Shown here piece by piece: positions 54,189-62,724 of a stretch of DNA of 64,000 bases (the stretch's first letter is position 1; the number at the start of each line of letters is the position of its first letter). The notes under the pieces are model-generated. The model ran no database searches. It had not been told where the DNA came from and worked only from the letters and a program-made list of their open reading frames with translations. Where the stretch lies: NCBI GenBank assembly GCA_963827935.1, contig CAWHCN010000021.1, positions 62,001 through 126,000 of the forward strand, in the 5' to 3' direction. A program made the translations under genes and the position numbers. This DNA is from DATFNV01 sp963827935 (GTDB lineage Bacteria; Planctomycetota; Planctomycetia; Gemmatales; Gemmataceae).

Positions 54189-55038
54189 TAACTCCAGGCA
54201 GAACGTGCCGTTCAGCGTGTTCGATAACCGCCAGGCGATCACGTAGCGGCTGAACCAGTCGATCACCGCCGCCAAATACATGAAGCCAGACGCTAGTGGG
54301 ACATATGTGATATCCGTACTCCACACTTGGCCCACCCGCCCGATCGTCACGCCACGCAGCTGGTACGGATAGATCTTGTGTCCCTGGCCGCCAGCCGACA
54401 AATTCGGCTTGGGGTAGACGGCCTCCAGACCCATCAACCGCATCAGCCGCCGCACCCGCTTGCGGTTGACCGCAGGCCCCTCGCCTTGCAGCCAGATCGT
54501 CATCTTCCGGCTGCCGTAGAACGGACGCTAAGTGTAACGCTGGTCGATCAGTCGCATCAGCGCCAGGTTCGTCGCCGTCTCCGCGGCCGGCTCGTAGTAG
54601 AAGCTCGAGTGGGCCAGCCTCAACAGTTCGCACTGCCGGCCGATGCTCAATTCCGCGTGACCGACCTCGACCAGCGCCGCTGGGCGTCAGCCCAGGCTGG
54701 CAGCTTTTTTTTTGACCCAATCCAGCTCCATTTTAAGCCGGCCGATCTGCTCGTAGAGCTGGGCCTGGACGGCCTCGTGGTCTTCAGCAGCGGCCTTGCT
54801 GCCGTTTTGGAACAAACCCTCGACGCCGCCAGAAGCTGCTTCTTCCAGGCGTGGATCAAGGTAGGGAGGACGGCGTGCTGGCTGGCCAGCTCGTTGACCG
54901 TCTTGTCCCCCCTGAGCGCTGCCAGGGCTACCTGCGCCTTGAACGATGCCGCATGAGCCTTCGGCTTACGTCCCATCGCTTGCCCCTTCCCTGGACTGCC
55001 GTTAGTAGCTTAGTCGGCTGTCCAGTTTTCGGGGTCCA
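54188..55038 (-). pseudogene. Truncated, decayed IS3-family element
   Basis: The intact end is near 55038 (terminal sequence TGGACCCCGAAAACTGGACA on the minus strand). OrfA starts at 54976 (MGRKPKAHAASFKAQVALAA, an HTH protein) and carries a one-base loss after KKQLLAAS. OrfB follows an A9G slippery run at 54709-54717, the classic IS3 frameshift site, with VKKKAASLG-stop as the OrfA end. OrfB has an in-frame TAG near 54530 (RYT-stop-RPFYGSRKM). It continues through GRVGQVWSTDITYVPL (first catalytic D) and stops at CLEL, where repeat copy C begins. The second and third catalytic residues are gone. Confidence 0.82.
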
Positions 55039-55090
55039 CTACAAGCTCCCCATACTGCACGCCAAACCGCGGAGTTGGTGAAACCAGGCA

Positions 55091-55117
55091 TTCACCCGGC
55101 CCCGCCGCGGCTATAAT
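55091..55117 (+). promoter_or_regulatory. Possible promoter of glyA
   Basis: TATAAT at 55112-55117 lies 49 bases before the glyA start; TTCACC (55091-55096) is a weak -35 with a short 15-base spacer. Confidence 0.4.
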
Positions 55118-55165
55118 TGACGCTGGCGCCCACTCGATTGAGCGATTCGCGTGCACGAGGTCCCG

Positions 55166-56411
55166 ATGAATATTCTCGCACAATCCGACCCCGAAATCTA
55201 TCAAGCGATCCAGGGCGAGCGCCGCCGCCAGCAGCAGGGGCTGGAGATGATCGCCTCGGAAAACTACGCCAGCGCCGCCGTCATGGCCGCCCAGGGCTCG
55301 GAGCTGACCAACAAGTACGCTGAGGGCTACCCGGGCCGGCGTTATTACGGCGGCTGCGAGTTCGTGGATGTCGCCGAGCGCCTGGCCATCGACCGGGTGT
55401 TGAAGCTGTTCGACGCGGAAAAGGCCAACGTGCAGCCTCACTCCGGCGCCCAGGCCAACATGGCCGTCTACTTCTCGTGCCTGGAGCACGGCGACACCAT
55501 CCTGGCCATGGACCTGGCGCACGGCGGACACCTGACGCACGGCATGCGCCTCAACTTCTCCGGCAAGTGGTACAAGGTCGCTAGCTACGGCGTGCGAAAG
55601 GGCGACGAGCGCATCGACTTCGACCACCTGGCGGCCCAGGCGCGCGAGCACCGGCCGAAACTGATCGTCGCCGGCGCCAGCGCCTATCCGCGCGAGATCG
55701 ACTTCGCTGCCTTCGCCCAGATCGCGGCCGAAAACAAGGCCCTGCTGATGGTGGACATGGCCCACGTGGCCGGCCTGGTTGCCGGAGGCCAGCACGGCAG
55801 CCCGGTGCCGCTGGCGGACTTCGTCACCTCCACGACGCACAAGACCCTGCGCGGCCCGCGCGGCGGCTTTGTCCTGTGCAAGAAGGACTGGATTGGGAAG
55901 ATCAACTCGGCCGTCTTTCCGGGTTTGCAGGGCGGACCGCTGATGCACGTCATCGCCGCCAAGGCGGTCGCCTTCGGCGAGGCACTTCGCCCCGACTTCC
56001 GCGGCTACGCCGCCCAGGTCGTCGCCAACGCCGAAGGCGCTGGCCTATGAACTGACGCGCCTCGGCTTCCGCCTCGTTTCGGGCGGAACCGACAACCACC
56101 TGCTGCTGGTCGACGTGGCCTCGCGCGGCGTGACCGGCAAGGTGGCGGAACACGCCCTCGACGTCGCCGGCATCACGGTCAACAAGAACATGATCCCCTT
56201 CGACACGCGCCAGCCGCTTGATCCGTCCGGCATCCGCGTCGGCACGCCGGCCCTGACCACGCGCGGCATGCGCGAGGCGGAGATGCGGCAGATTGCGGCG
56301 TGGATGGGGGAAGTGCTAGTGTACCCGACCGATGCGGCGGTGCTGGAGCGGGTGCGCGGGAGGGTCGGGGAGATGTGCCGGCAGTTTCCGGCGCCGGCGA
56401 ATGCGGGGTGA
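55166..56411 (+). CDS. glyA: Serine hydroxymethyltransferase, one frameshift
   Basis: PLP enzyme converting serine and tetrahydrofolate to glycine and methylene-tetrahydrofolate. ATG 55166 has GAGG upstream. The N-terminus GLEMIASENYASAAVMAAQG, then YAEGYPGRRYYGG, is diagnostic. The PLP lysine sits in VTSTTHKTLRGPRGG, and HSGAQANMAVYF precedes it. A surplus G near 56033 shifts the frame between AAQVVANA and KALAYELTRLGFRLVSGGTD. The second part continues with NKNMIPFDTRQPLDPSGIRV, GTPALTTRGM to the stop. Rebuilt, about 415 residues. As glyA is normally essential or near-essential, a base-calling error is the likely explanation. Confidence 0.93.
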
Positions 56412-56418
56412 CATGGGC

Positions 56419-57099
56419 TCATGTCAGGGCTTCGAGCTTCTTCAGCCATTCATCGAAGTGCGGGCATTTCTGCCGCATCATGGGTAGGCCGATCTTGCCG
56501 GCAATGAAAGGACCGGCGGATGCCTTGCGTCGTGCGTACTCCGGGATCTCCCTGATGATCCGTTTCGAGGGAGCACTGTCCTGGCCGTCGTTGATCAATT
56601 CGGGAGACGCAAAGCCGGCGCATAGCAAGACGAGCCGGCCTATTGCTTCAACGTGTTCCGTGAATTCCCAATCAAACTTCGATGGGTCGGAGAGAAGCAG
56701 CGCTTCAAATTCGTGCAACTGGATGTACGCGATGAAGCGCGAGTCGCCGATATCCAGCCGGAACGATTCTTCCAAAGCAGTAGCGCGCTGCAAGGAGTCA
56801 TTCATGCGCCGCGCCTGATCGAACCCAGGAAAATCGGCCGGCAGGCGGTAGAAGTCGAACATGGTGGTGAAGTAGGCGTCAGGCCGCTGGTCTTCCTTCA
56901 TCCAGCGCTGGATGTCCCGCTTCGCGCGTCGGTAATCGAGCAGACCTCCGCGGTAAATCCTGGCATGCCTCTTGTCACGGCTCGTTTCGACACAGCGGGC
57001 GCAGGCCCACACCTGCTGTTGTGCCAACGGCTCTTGCAATACCCCGTTGACGAAGGCCTCTTCCGTCTGGCCCTCAACGATCATGTTAAGCCGGGGCAT
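56419..57099 (-). CDS. DUF4276 (TOPRIM-like) protein
   Basis: 226 residues. MPRLNMIVEGQTEEAFVNGV holds the glycine/glutamate motif (V-E-G-x-T-E) of the TOPRIM-like DUF4276 fold. The later acidic motif is in FIAYIQLHEFEALLLSDP. Its ATG shares one base with the stop of the AAA ATPase gene (TAATG), so the two proteins are made together. ATPase plus TOPRIM-like nuclease pairs resemble split OLD-family and other phage-defence systems. That role is inferred here. Confidence 0.8.
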   Translation of the reverse strand: MPRLNMIVEGQTEEAFVNGVLQEPLAQQQVWACARCVETSRDKRHARIYRGGLLDYRRAKRDIQRWMKEDQRPDAYFTTMFDFYRLPADFPGFDQARRMNDSLQRATALEESFRLDIGDSRFIAYIQLHEFEALLLSDPSKFDWEFTEHVEAIGRLVLLCAGFASPELINDGQDSAPSKRIIREIPEYARRKASAGPFIAGKIGLPMMRQKCPHFDEWLKKLEALT

Positions 57100-58196
57100 T
57101 ACGATGGCCTCCCCCCCAGGACGTTCTTCTCCCACAGTTCCCCCAAGGAATACTCTTCCATCCACTCCTGCAATATCTTGGGGTCGAGACGTTTGAACTC
57201 CGACTCTCGGCCACGGCGATCCACAACTACGATATCTTCGGGCTCGAATTCGTTGACGAAGGCTGGCGATTGCGTGGCGACGATTACCTGTCGATTCACC
57301 GCCGCGCTCTTCAACAGACCCGCAACGACTTCGACGGCGGCGGGATGGAGCCCGAGTTCCGGCTCGTCCAGGATTATCACCGCCGGAAGTTCATCGAGCG
57401 GTTGGAGGAGCAGAGCGATCAAGGCCATCGCCCGGAGAGTCCCGTCGGACGCCTGGTGGGATCCGAAGAGCATATCGGAGTGGCGCTCACGCCACCGAAG
57501 GAGAAGCGAGCCGTTGGTCGGCTCCAACACAAAGTCGGCGAAAAACGGCGCGATCTGTCGGATTGTTCCCACGATCCGGCCGTATACCTTCGGCGCTGCG
57601 TCGCGCATCCGCAGGAGGAACGGCGCCAGGTTGGCCCCGTCCTCTTTGAGAGCGTGATTATCCTGAATATCCCACCGCTGGCGAATGCGTGCCGTCTCGG
57701 AGGTGTTGTGGAAGTGGTAGACGGCTGATTGGCGCAGGAGTCGTGCCAATTCCCGGGCGGGGCACACTTGTGCCTCTGCGGAATCCGAGTAAAGTGCTGC
57801 TTCGCGGTGCCCCGTCAGCGACGCGCTCTGCCATTCCCTCTGACCAGGCTCATCCCACCTGCATTGCTCCTCAGCGAATACCAGTGTATCGCCCGCCGCA
57901 TAAGAAAAGCGGATGTGGTACGTATCCACCCCTTCATGCGTGTCGGAGATTATCGTTGCGGTCATTTCTGGTGTATTGGTAGCCCCGTCGTGCAGCAGTG
58001 CGTTCGCCCCCCCGCTCTTCGCGATGTGGAACTGCAACTCCCCTTCCATCATCTTCCCTAGGAAGCGAAAGAACGAGATGAAATTCGACTTCCCCGCCCC
58101 GTTCCCCCCGATGAGGATGTTCATCCTACCCAGTGGCAGGCTGAGCCGCTTGATCGACTTGAACCCGGCCAATTCCAGTTTCGTGAGTATTGCCAT
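57099..58196 (-). CDS. AAA (RecF/SMC-like) ATPase of a putative defence operon
   Basis: 365 residues. LTKLELAGFKSIKRLSLPLG is the typical start of AAA_21/RecF-type ATPases. Walker A is GGNGAGKSN (residues 30-38), the signature region is HQASDGTLRAMALIALL, Walker B is PAVIILDEPELGLHP and the switch histidine region is VIVATQSPAFV. The middle contains a coiled or helical insertion. It is preceded by a DUF4058-like gene (36 bases) and coupled to the DUF4276 gene. Together these look like a three-gene unit. Confidence 0.85.
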   Translation of the reverse strand: MAILTKLELAGFKSIKRLSLPLGRMNILIGGNGAGKSNFISFFRFLGKMMEGELQFHIAKSGGANALLHDGATNTPEMTATIISDTHEGVDTYHIRFSYAAGDTLVFAEEQCRWDEPGQREWQSASLTGHREAALYSDSAEAQVCPARELARLLRQSAVYHFHNTSETARIRQRWDIQDNHALKEDGANLAPFLLRMRDAAPKVYGRIVGTIRQIAPFFADFVLEPTNGSLLLRWRERHSDMLFGSHQASDGTLRAMALIALLLQPLDELPAVIILDEPELGLHPAAVEVVAGLLKSAAVNRQVIVATQSPAFVNEFEPEDIVVVDRRGRESEFKRLDPKILQEWMEEYSLGELWEKNVLGGRPS

Positions 58197-58232
58197 CTGA
58201 TCAACCTCCCCTCGCTGTGCCCATTCGAACCC

Positions 58233-58970
58233 TCACGACCCCGTCAACCGCTTCCGCCGGCAGGCCTCGGCATACGTCGCCTCAAAATCCACGGGGATCA
58301 CCAGGTCCGCGCGAAGGCTCAGGCCCAGCGTCGGCAGCGGCCGGCCGAGCGCCAGGCGTGATCGCCAAACGTCGATCTCGTCCTTGCCGCTACGGCGCAG
58401 CGGCCGGTAGGCCACGGCGTAAAGGGAAACCCGCGGCCCCAGCTTCGCCGCTTCGTCCGCCTGCATTACCCGCAGAATCTCGTTGTGAAGGTTGGCACGG
58501 CGGCTCGTCACAATGTCCACGATGATGACGCTGATCCCCTGGTAGAGGTAGCTGGCGCACTTGGTGGCGAAGGCCAACCGCTCCGCGGGCCGGTCCTTGT
58601 TGCCGGGGCTGATCAACTCGATGGCAGCCACCAACCTGGGTCCCGTGTCCATATTCATGACCCGCACCTCAAACGTGTCGGGAACGACTGAAGGCAAGAC
58701 CACGTCAGGTGCGGGGGGCGTCCAGACTTTCCGGCCCACCGTCGCCACGATCCCGCCGCCCACCTTGCTGACGCTCGACGGGTCGCGCTCGAACGTGGCG
58801 ACATCGATCTCGACCGATGGGCCAATGTGAGCATGTTCCTCGGCAATGTAGTTGGCGGGAAGCCAGCGCTCCGTGAGGGCGTCCACGATTTTGGTGGCCC
58901 AGCTGGAATGAAACGACTCCCAGCGACGCTCCGCGATCAAAGGGGGGTGGAAGTGATCGAGCAATGGCAT
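58233..58970 (-). CDS. DUF4058-like protein
   Basis: 245 residues from ATG 58970 (GGAGAG upstream), start MPLLDHFHPPLIAERRWESF. The core VAAIELISPGNKDRPAERLA, with FATKCASYLYQGISVIIVDI, corresponds to ELLSPANKRPGD...LVEIDLL of the DUF4058 protein at 21846, so a restriction-fold domain is likely. It is the first gene of the operon with the AAA ATPase and DUF4276 genes. Confidence 0.7.
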   Translation of the reverse strand: MPLLDHFHPPLIAERRWESFHSSWATKIVDALTERWLPANYIAEEHAHIGPSVEIDVATFERDPSSVSKVGGGIVATVGRKVWTPPAPDVVLPSVVPDTFEVRVMNMDTGPRLVAAIELISPGNKDRPAERLAFATKCASYLYQGISVIIVDIVTSRRANLHNEILRVMQADEAAKLGPRVSLYAVAYRPLRRSGKDEIDVWRSRLALGRPLPTLGLSLRADLVIPVDFEATYAEACRRKRLTGS

Positions 58971-59018
58971 GGTCGCTCTCCGCATGCGGCCGGTTCCACC
59001 CTCATTGTAGCGGAGCCG

Positions 59019-60257
59019 TCACCGCTTCTCGATCCGATACAGGTGCTTCTCCGTCCGCAGGAACAGCGCCCCGTCCGCCACAGCATAGGACGCCTGTGTC
59101 TTCTCTTTCAGCTCGTTCTTCGCCACCATGTCGTACTTCGTGCTGGCCTTCACCACGAAGCTGGCCCCGTCCTCGTTCAGGAAGTACACCTTGCCGTCGG
59201 CCTCCAGCGGCGAGGACGAGAACGCGCCGGCCAGGCGCTTCGTCCAGTGGATCGTCCCCGTCCTGGCGTCCAGGCAGCTGGCGAAGCCGCTGTCGGACAC
59301 CACATACAGTTCGTCGCCCACCAGCAGCGGCGACGGCGTGTGCGGTGCGTGCTCCTTCAGGCGCCACACGACGTGGGCCTGAGTCACGTCGCCCTTGCCA
59401 CTGGGCTGGATCGCCAGCAGGACCGGGGTGTTGTAGCCGGTCGACAGGAACACGAGTCCGTGGCCAAAGACCGGTCGCGGGATCACCGAGTAGCCGTCGT
59501 AGGTGACTCGCCAGATTTCCTTGCCGTCCTTCGGATCGTAGGCGGTCACCACATCGCTGGCCGGGCTGACGATCTGCCGCTCGCCCTTCACCTCGATCAG
59601 AAGCGGCGTGCTGAAGGAGAATCGCTTGTCCGCCTTCGACTTGCGGTCGGTCTGCCAGCGCACCTTGCCGGTGGCTTTCTCCAGGGCGACAACGCATTGC
59701 TTGTCGGAACCGTCGATGCTGTAGATCAACAGATCGTCCACGATGATCGGCGAGCCGCCGTTGCCGTGGACCGGGGAATAGCTCAACGTCGTCTGCCGCC
59801 ACTTGACGTTGCCTTCCAGGTCAAGACACGCCGTTCCCAGATGTCCAAAGTGGACGTAGAGACGATCGCCCTCGATGATTGGGGTGGGACTGGCGCTACT
59901 GTTCTTGGGATGATGGCCGGCCTTCCCAGCCACCGGGTGGAGGGCCTCCACGTCCCAGAGCGTCTTGCCCGATCCGGCATCGAGACAGAGGGCGCGGAGC
60001 GAAACTTGCTTGGCGCCGGATGCCGTCGAAACGACTGCGGTGGTCAGGTAAACCCGGCCGCGGCAGATCACCGGCGACGACCAGCCTTCCCCCGGTATGC
60101 TCTGCTTCCAGGCGATGTTCTTATCCGGCCCCCACTCGGTGGGCAGGCTGCCCTTGGCGTGGCCCTGTCCGGTTGGCCCGCGGAACTCGGTCCAGTCCTC
60201 GGCGCGGGCCGAGGCCAGGCTTAAGAGAAGGACGCTCGCGGCAAGAGCTTGGCGCAT
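59019..60257 (-). CDS. Secreted PQQ-like beta-propeller protein
   Basis: 412 residues, intact. The signal peptide ends ASARA, followed by EDWTEFRGPTGQGHAKGSLP, the common first blade. Repeats include ALCLDAGSGKTLWDVE, VVALEKATGKVRWQTD, VTAYDPKDGKEIWRV and ASCLDARTGTIHWTK, ending LFLRTEKHLYRIEKR. Sixth propeller of this type in the window and the only one on the minus strand. Probably outer-membrane or periplasmic; no quinoprotein active site recognised. Confidence 0.87.
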   Translation of the reverse strand: MRQALAASVLLLSLASARAEDWTEFRGPTGQGHAKGSLPTEWGPDKNIAWKQSIPGEGWSSPVICRGRVYLTTAVVSTASGAKQVSLRALCLDAGSGKTLWDVEALHPVAGKAGHHPKNSSASPTPIIEGDRLYVHFGHLGTACLDLEGNVKWRQTTLSYSPVHGNGGSPIIVDDLLIYSIDGSDKQCVVALEKATGKVRWQTDRKSKADKRFSFSTPLLIEVKGERQIVSPASDVVTAYDPKDGKEIWRVTYDGYSVIPRPVFGHGLVFLSTGYNTPVLLAIQPSGKGDVTQAHVVWRLKEHAPHTPSPLLVGDELYVVSDSGFASCLDARTGTIHWTKRLAGAFSSSPLEADGKVYFLNEDGASFVVKASTKYDMVAKNELKEKTQASYAVADGALFLRTEKHLYRIEKR

Positions 60258-60323
60258 GGAGATTGACCTTACATGGGTGAGACAGGAATGGGCCGCAGGG
60301 GGAGGGAGCGCGGCCCGGTGGGT

Positions 60324-62514
60324 TCATGGCTTCATCGACTTGATCCAGTCGTGAATCAAGCTGACAGCTTCTTCATCCACAAGGGCGGTGGCCAAAGGTG
60401 GCATCTGCCCTGGCCCGCGCCGCCTCATTCGGAGGTACAGCAGCGACTTCTCCGGGTCGCCCGGCGCGATCAGCCTGGCGTCCTTGATGCCGAACGTATC
60501 GTGCAGCGGCTTGACGCCGACCACGCGCATCTTGTCGCGTGGGGTGCCGATTTCCAGCTCCATCTGGGCGTTGCCGCCGCCCGCCTCAACGTGGCACTGG
60601 GCACAGTTGGCGTGTAGGTACGATCGGGCCCGCGCCTCCAGCGGCAGACGGCGGTCATACGGATCGACCAGTTTGCGCGGCTCTTCCGGCTTGGTCGGCA
60701 GCGACGGCTTGACGTGGAAGAGCCCGCGTTCCTCCAGCCGGTTCAACTGGTCGTCCTTGTTCATCTGCAACAGACTCGGTCCCAGCACGAAGTTAGCGGC
60801 CCGCGAATGGCACACCATGCACTCGGTGCGGCTGGGATAGTGCCATGTCTGCTTGCGCTGGCCGCCGCTGGCCTTCGCATCGCGCACTTCATAGGTGCGG
60901 TCGATCCCAGGAGCAACGACCAGGTCGGCATCGGTCTGGGCCGCGTTCCACTGATAGGAATAGCCGTACCATTGTCCCTGCTGTTTCGTCAGCAGCCGCG
61001 TTTCGACCCGCTTCCGCCGGGATGAACCCGGCGGCTCGTCAGTCAGGTCGAGCGAGAAGGTCTTCACCATCACAGTCCCCTCGGGGAAGGTCCAGCCGCG
61101 CGACGGGGTGAAGTCGATGGTGGTCGCTCCCGGCAGGGCCATGAAGCGTTCCTTCTCGGCACCGTCGGACCAGAGCGCGGCATTGACCGTGTACGGCACC
61201 ACGCCGGGGTGGACGCGATGCTCCTTGACCGACGCAAATAACCCGGTTTCGCTCAATTTCGTGGGGAACTTCGCCGGGTGCTCCTCCTTCGGCGTCGGTT
61301 CCAGGCGATAGTAGCCGCTGCCGTGGTCGGCGATCAGCAACTCGCCGTGCGAATCCAGGCCGAAGCCGGTGATTTGCAGCGTGGTGCTGGCCAGCTCCTT
61401 GTGCCAGGTGACACGACCCTTCTCGTGCTTGAGGCCGAAGATCTTGCCGGTGGACCAATCGCCATAGATGTAGGCCCCGCGCAGCTCCGGCAGCTTCTCG
61501 CCGTGATAGACGACTCCGCCGGTCAGCGAACGCATTTCGGAGTGCGGATGTTCGGCAATCGGCTTCGACAGCGGACTCGGCCCGCGCAGCCGATCGACAT
61601 AAAACTCATGGCTCCCCTCGTAAGCGCTCCAGCCGTAGTTGGCCCCCTTCTGGACCAAGTAGACCTCTTCCCACAGGTCCTGCCCGTTCTGGCCGATCCA
61701 CAGGTCGCCGGTCTGCTTGTCGATGTGCAGCCGCCAAGGGTTGCGGAAGCCGTAGGCCCACGTCTCCGGCCGGGCGTCCTTCAAACCAACAAACGGGTTG
61801 TCCTTCGGTATGGAGTAATTCCTCCGGGGGCTGACGCCCTCCGGCGCCAGGGTGATCGACATCGATGCGCAGCACCTTGGCGTTGAGCTTGCTCAGGTCT
61901 TGCCCGGTGTGGTTGGTGTCGGAATCGGAGGTGCCGTCGCCGGAGGAGATGTAGAGCATGCCGTCGTTGCCGAAGGCCAGGTCGCCGCCGTTGTGGCCGT
62001 CGGAGTCCCACTCGATGACGACCTTGGCCGACTTGGGATCGAGGCGATAGGGCGGCTTTGTCTCCATTGTGTAGCGGGTGACGCGCGTTTTCTTGTTGCC
62101 GCCGCTCATCGGCCCGTTGTCGCCGAGATAGAGGTAGCCGTTCTTGGCGAAGTCCGGGTGAAAGGCCATCCCATAGGCAATGCCGTCCAGCGTCAGCAGC
62201 ACCTCGAACTTATCCGCGTTGGGATCGTCCTTGACGCGCAACAGGCGACCGTTGCCGCTCCAGGCTTTCATCTGCTGGATCAGGAGGAGCTGATCGCTGC
62301 CGGGCTGATGGGCCACGCCGATGGGGCAGACGACATCGAGCTTGCTGAAGGTGCGAACCACCCGATAGGGCCGGGGGCCGTCCGGCGAGCCGATGACATG
62401 CGAGCTATCCCACGGCACGCGCTTCCCCGGATCGGCCGTCTTGTCCGCGGCGGGGCCGGCCAACCCGGCGGCGAACAGGCCCAGGAGCGCGGCGGGAATC
62501 AGGGGAAAACGCAT
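60324..62514 (-). CDS. Glucose/sorbosone dehydrogenase-like propeller fused to a CxxCH region, one frameshift
   Basis: About 730 residues after repair. The signal peptide (MRFPLIPAALLGLFAAGLAG) precedes a soluble quinoprotein dehydrogenase-type propeller (VCPIGVAHQPGSDQLLLIQQ, IAYGMAFHPDFAKNGYLYLG, WDSDGHNGGDLAFGNDGMLY, AYGFRNPWRLHIDKQTGDLW). The C-terminal part has two C-x2-C-H motifs (CMVCHSR and CAQCHVE), as in planctomycete proteins with a cytochrome-like tail. A missing C near 61848 shifts the frame between VDHPGA and EGVSPRRNYSIP. Oxidation of a sugar or alcohol in the periplasm is plausible; the substrate is unknown. Confidence 0.83.
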
Positions 62515-62611
62515 GGCGGGAAACCCTTGCGATGGCGGGGCTGCGGGCAGGCGGTATCAAGGACTCTTTTTACAGCGCCCGGAACGAATGAACCACAGAA
62601 GTCCACGGCAT

Positions 62612-62715
62612 CTGCGCGACCAGCGCCACGCGTCCGAGCCCGAAGCGTCAGCGAGGGACTGACCCGAAACCCTCGCTGACGCTTCGGGCTCGGACGCGTG
62701 GCGCTGGTCGCGCAG
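62612..62715. repeat. Perfect 46-bp palindrome of the CCCGAAGCG...GCGAGGG family, copy 3
   Basis: Arms 62612-62657 and 62670-62715 are exact inverted copies with a 12-nt loop. The family core is extended on the outside by a second phrase (ctgcgcgaccagcgccacgc). It fills much of the 340-base gap before the IS1380 element, which otherwise holds no gene. Confidence 0.9.
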
Positions 62716-62724
62716 TTGTCACTA

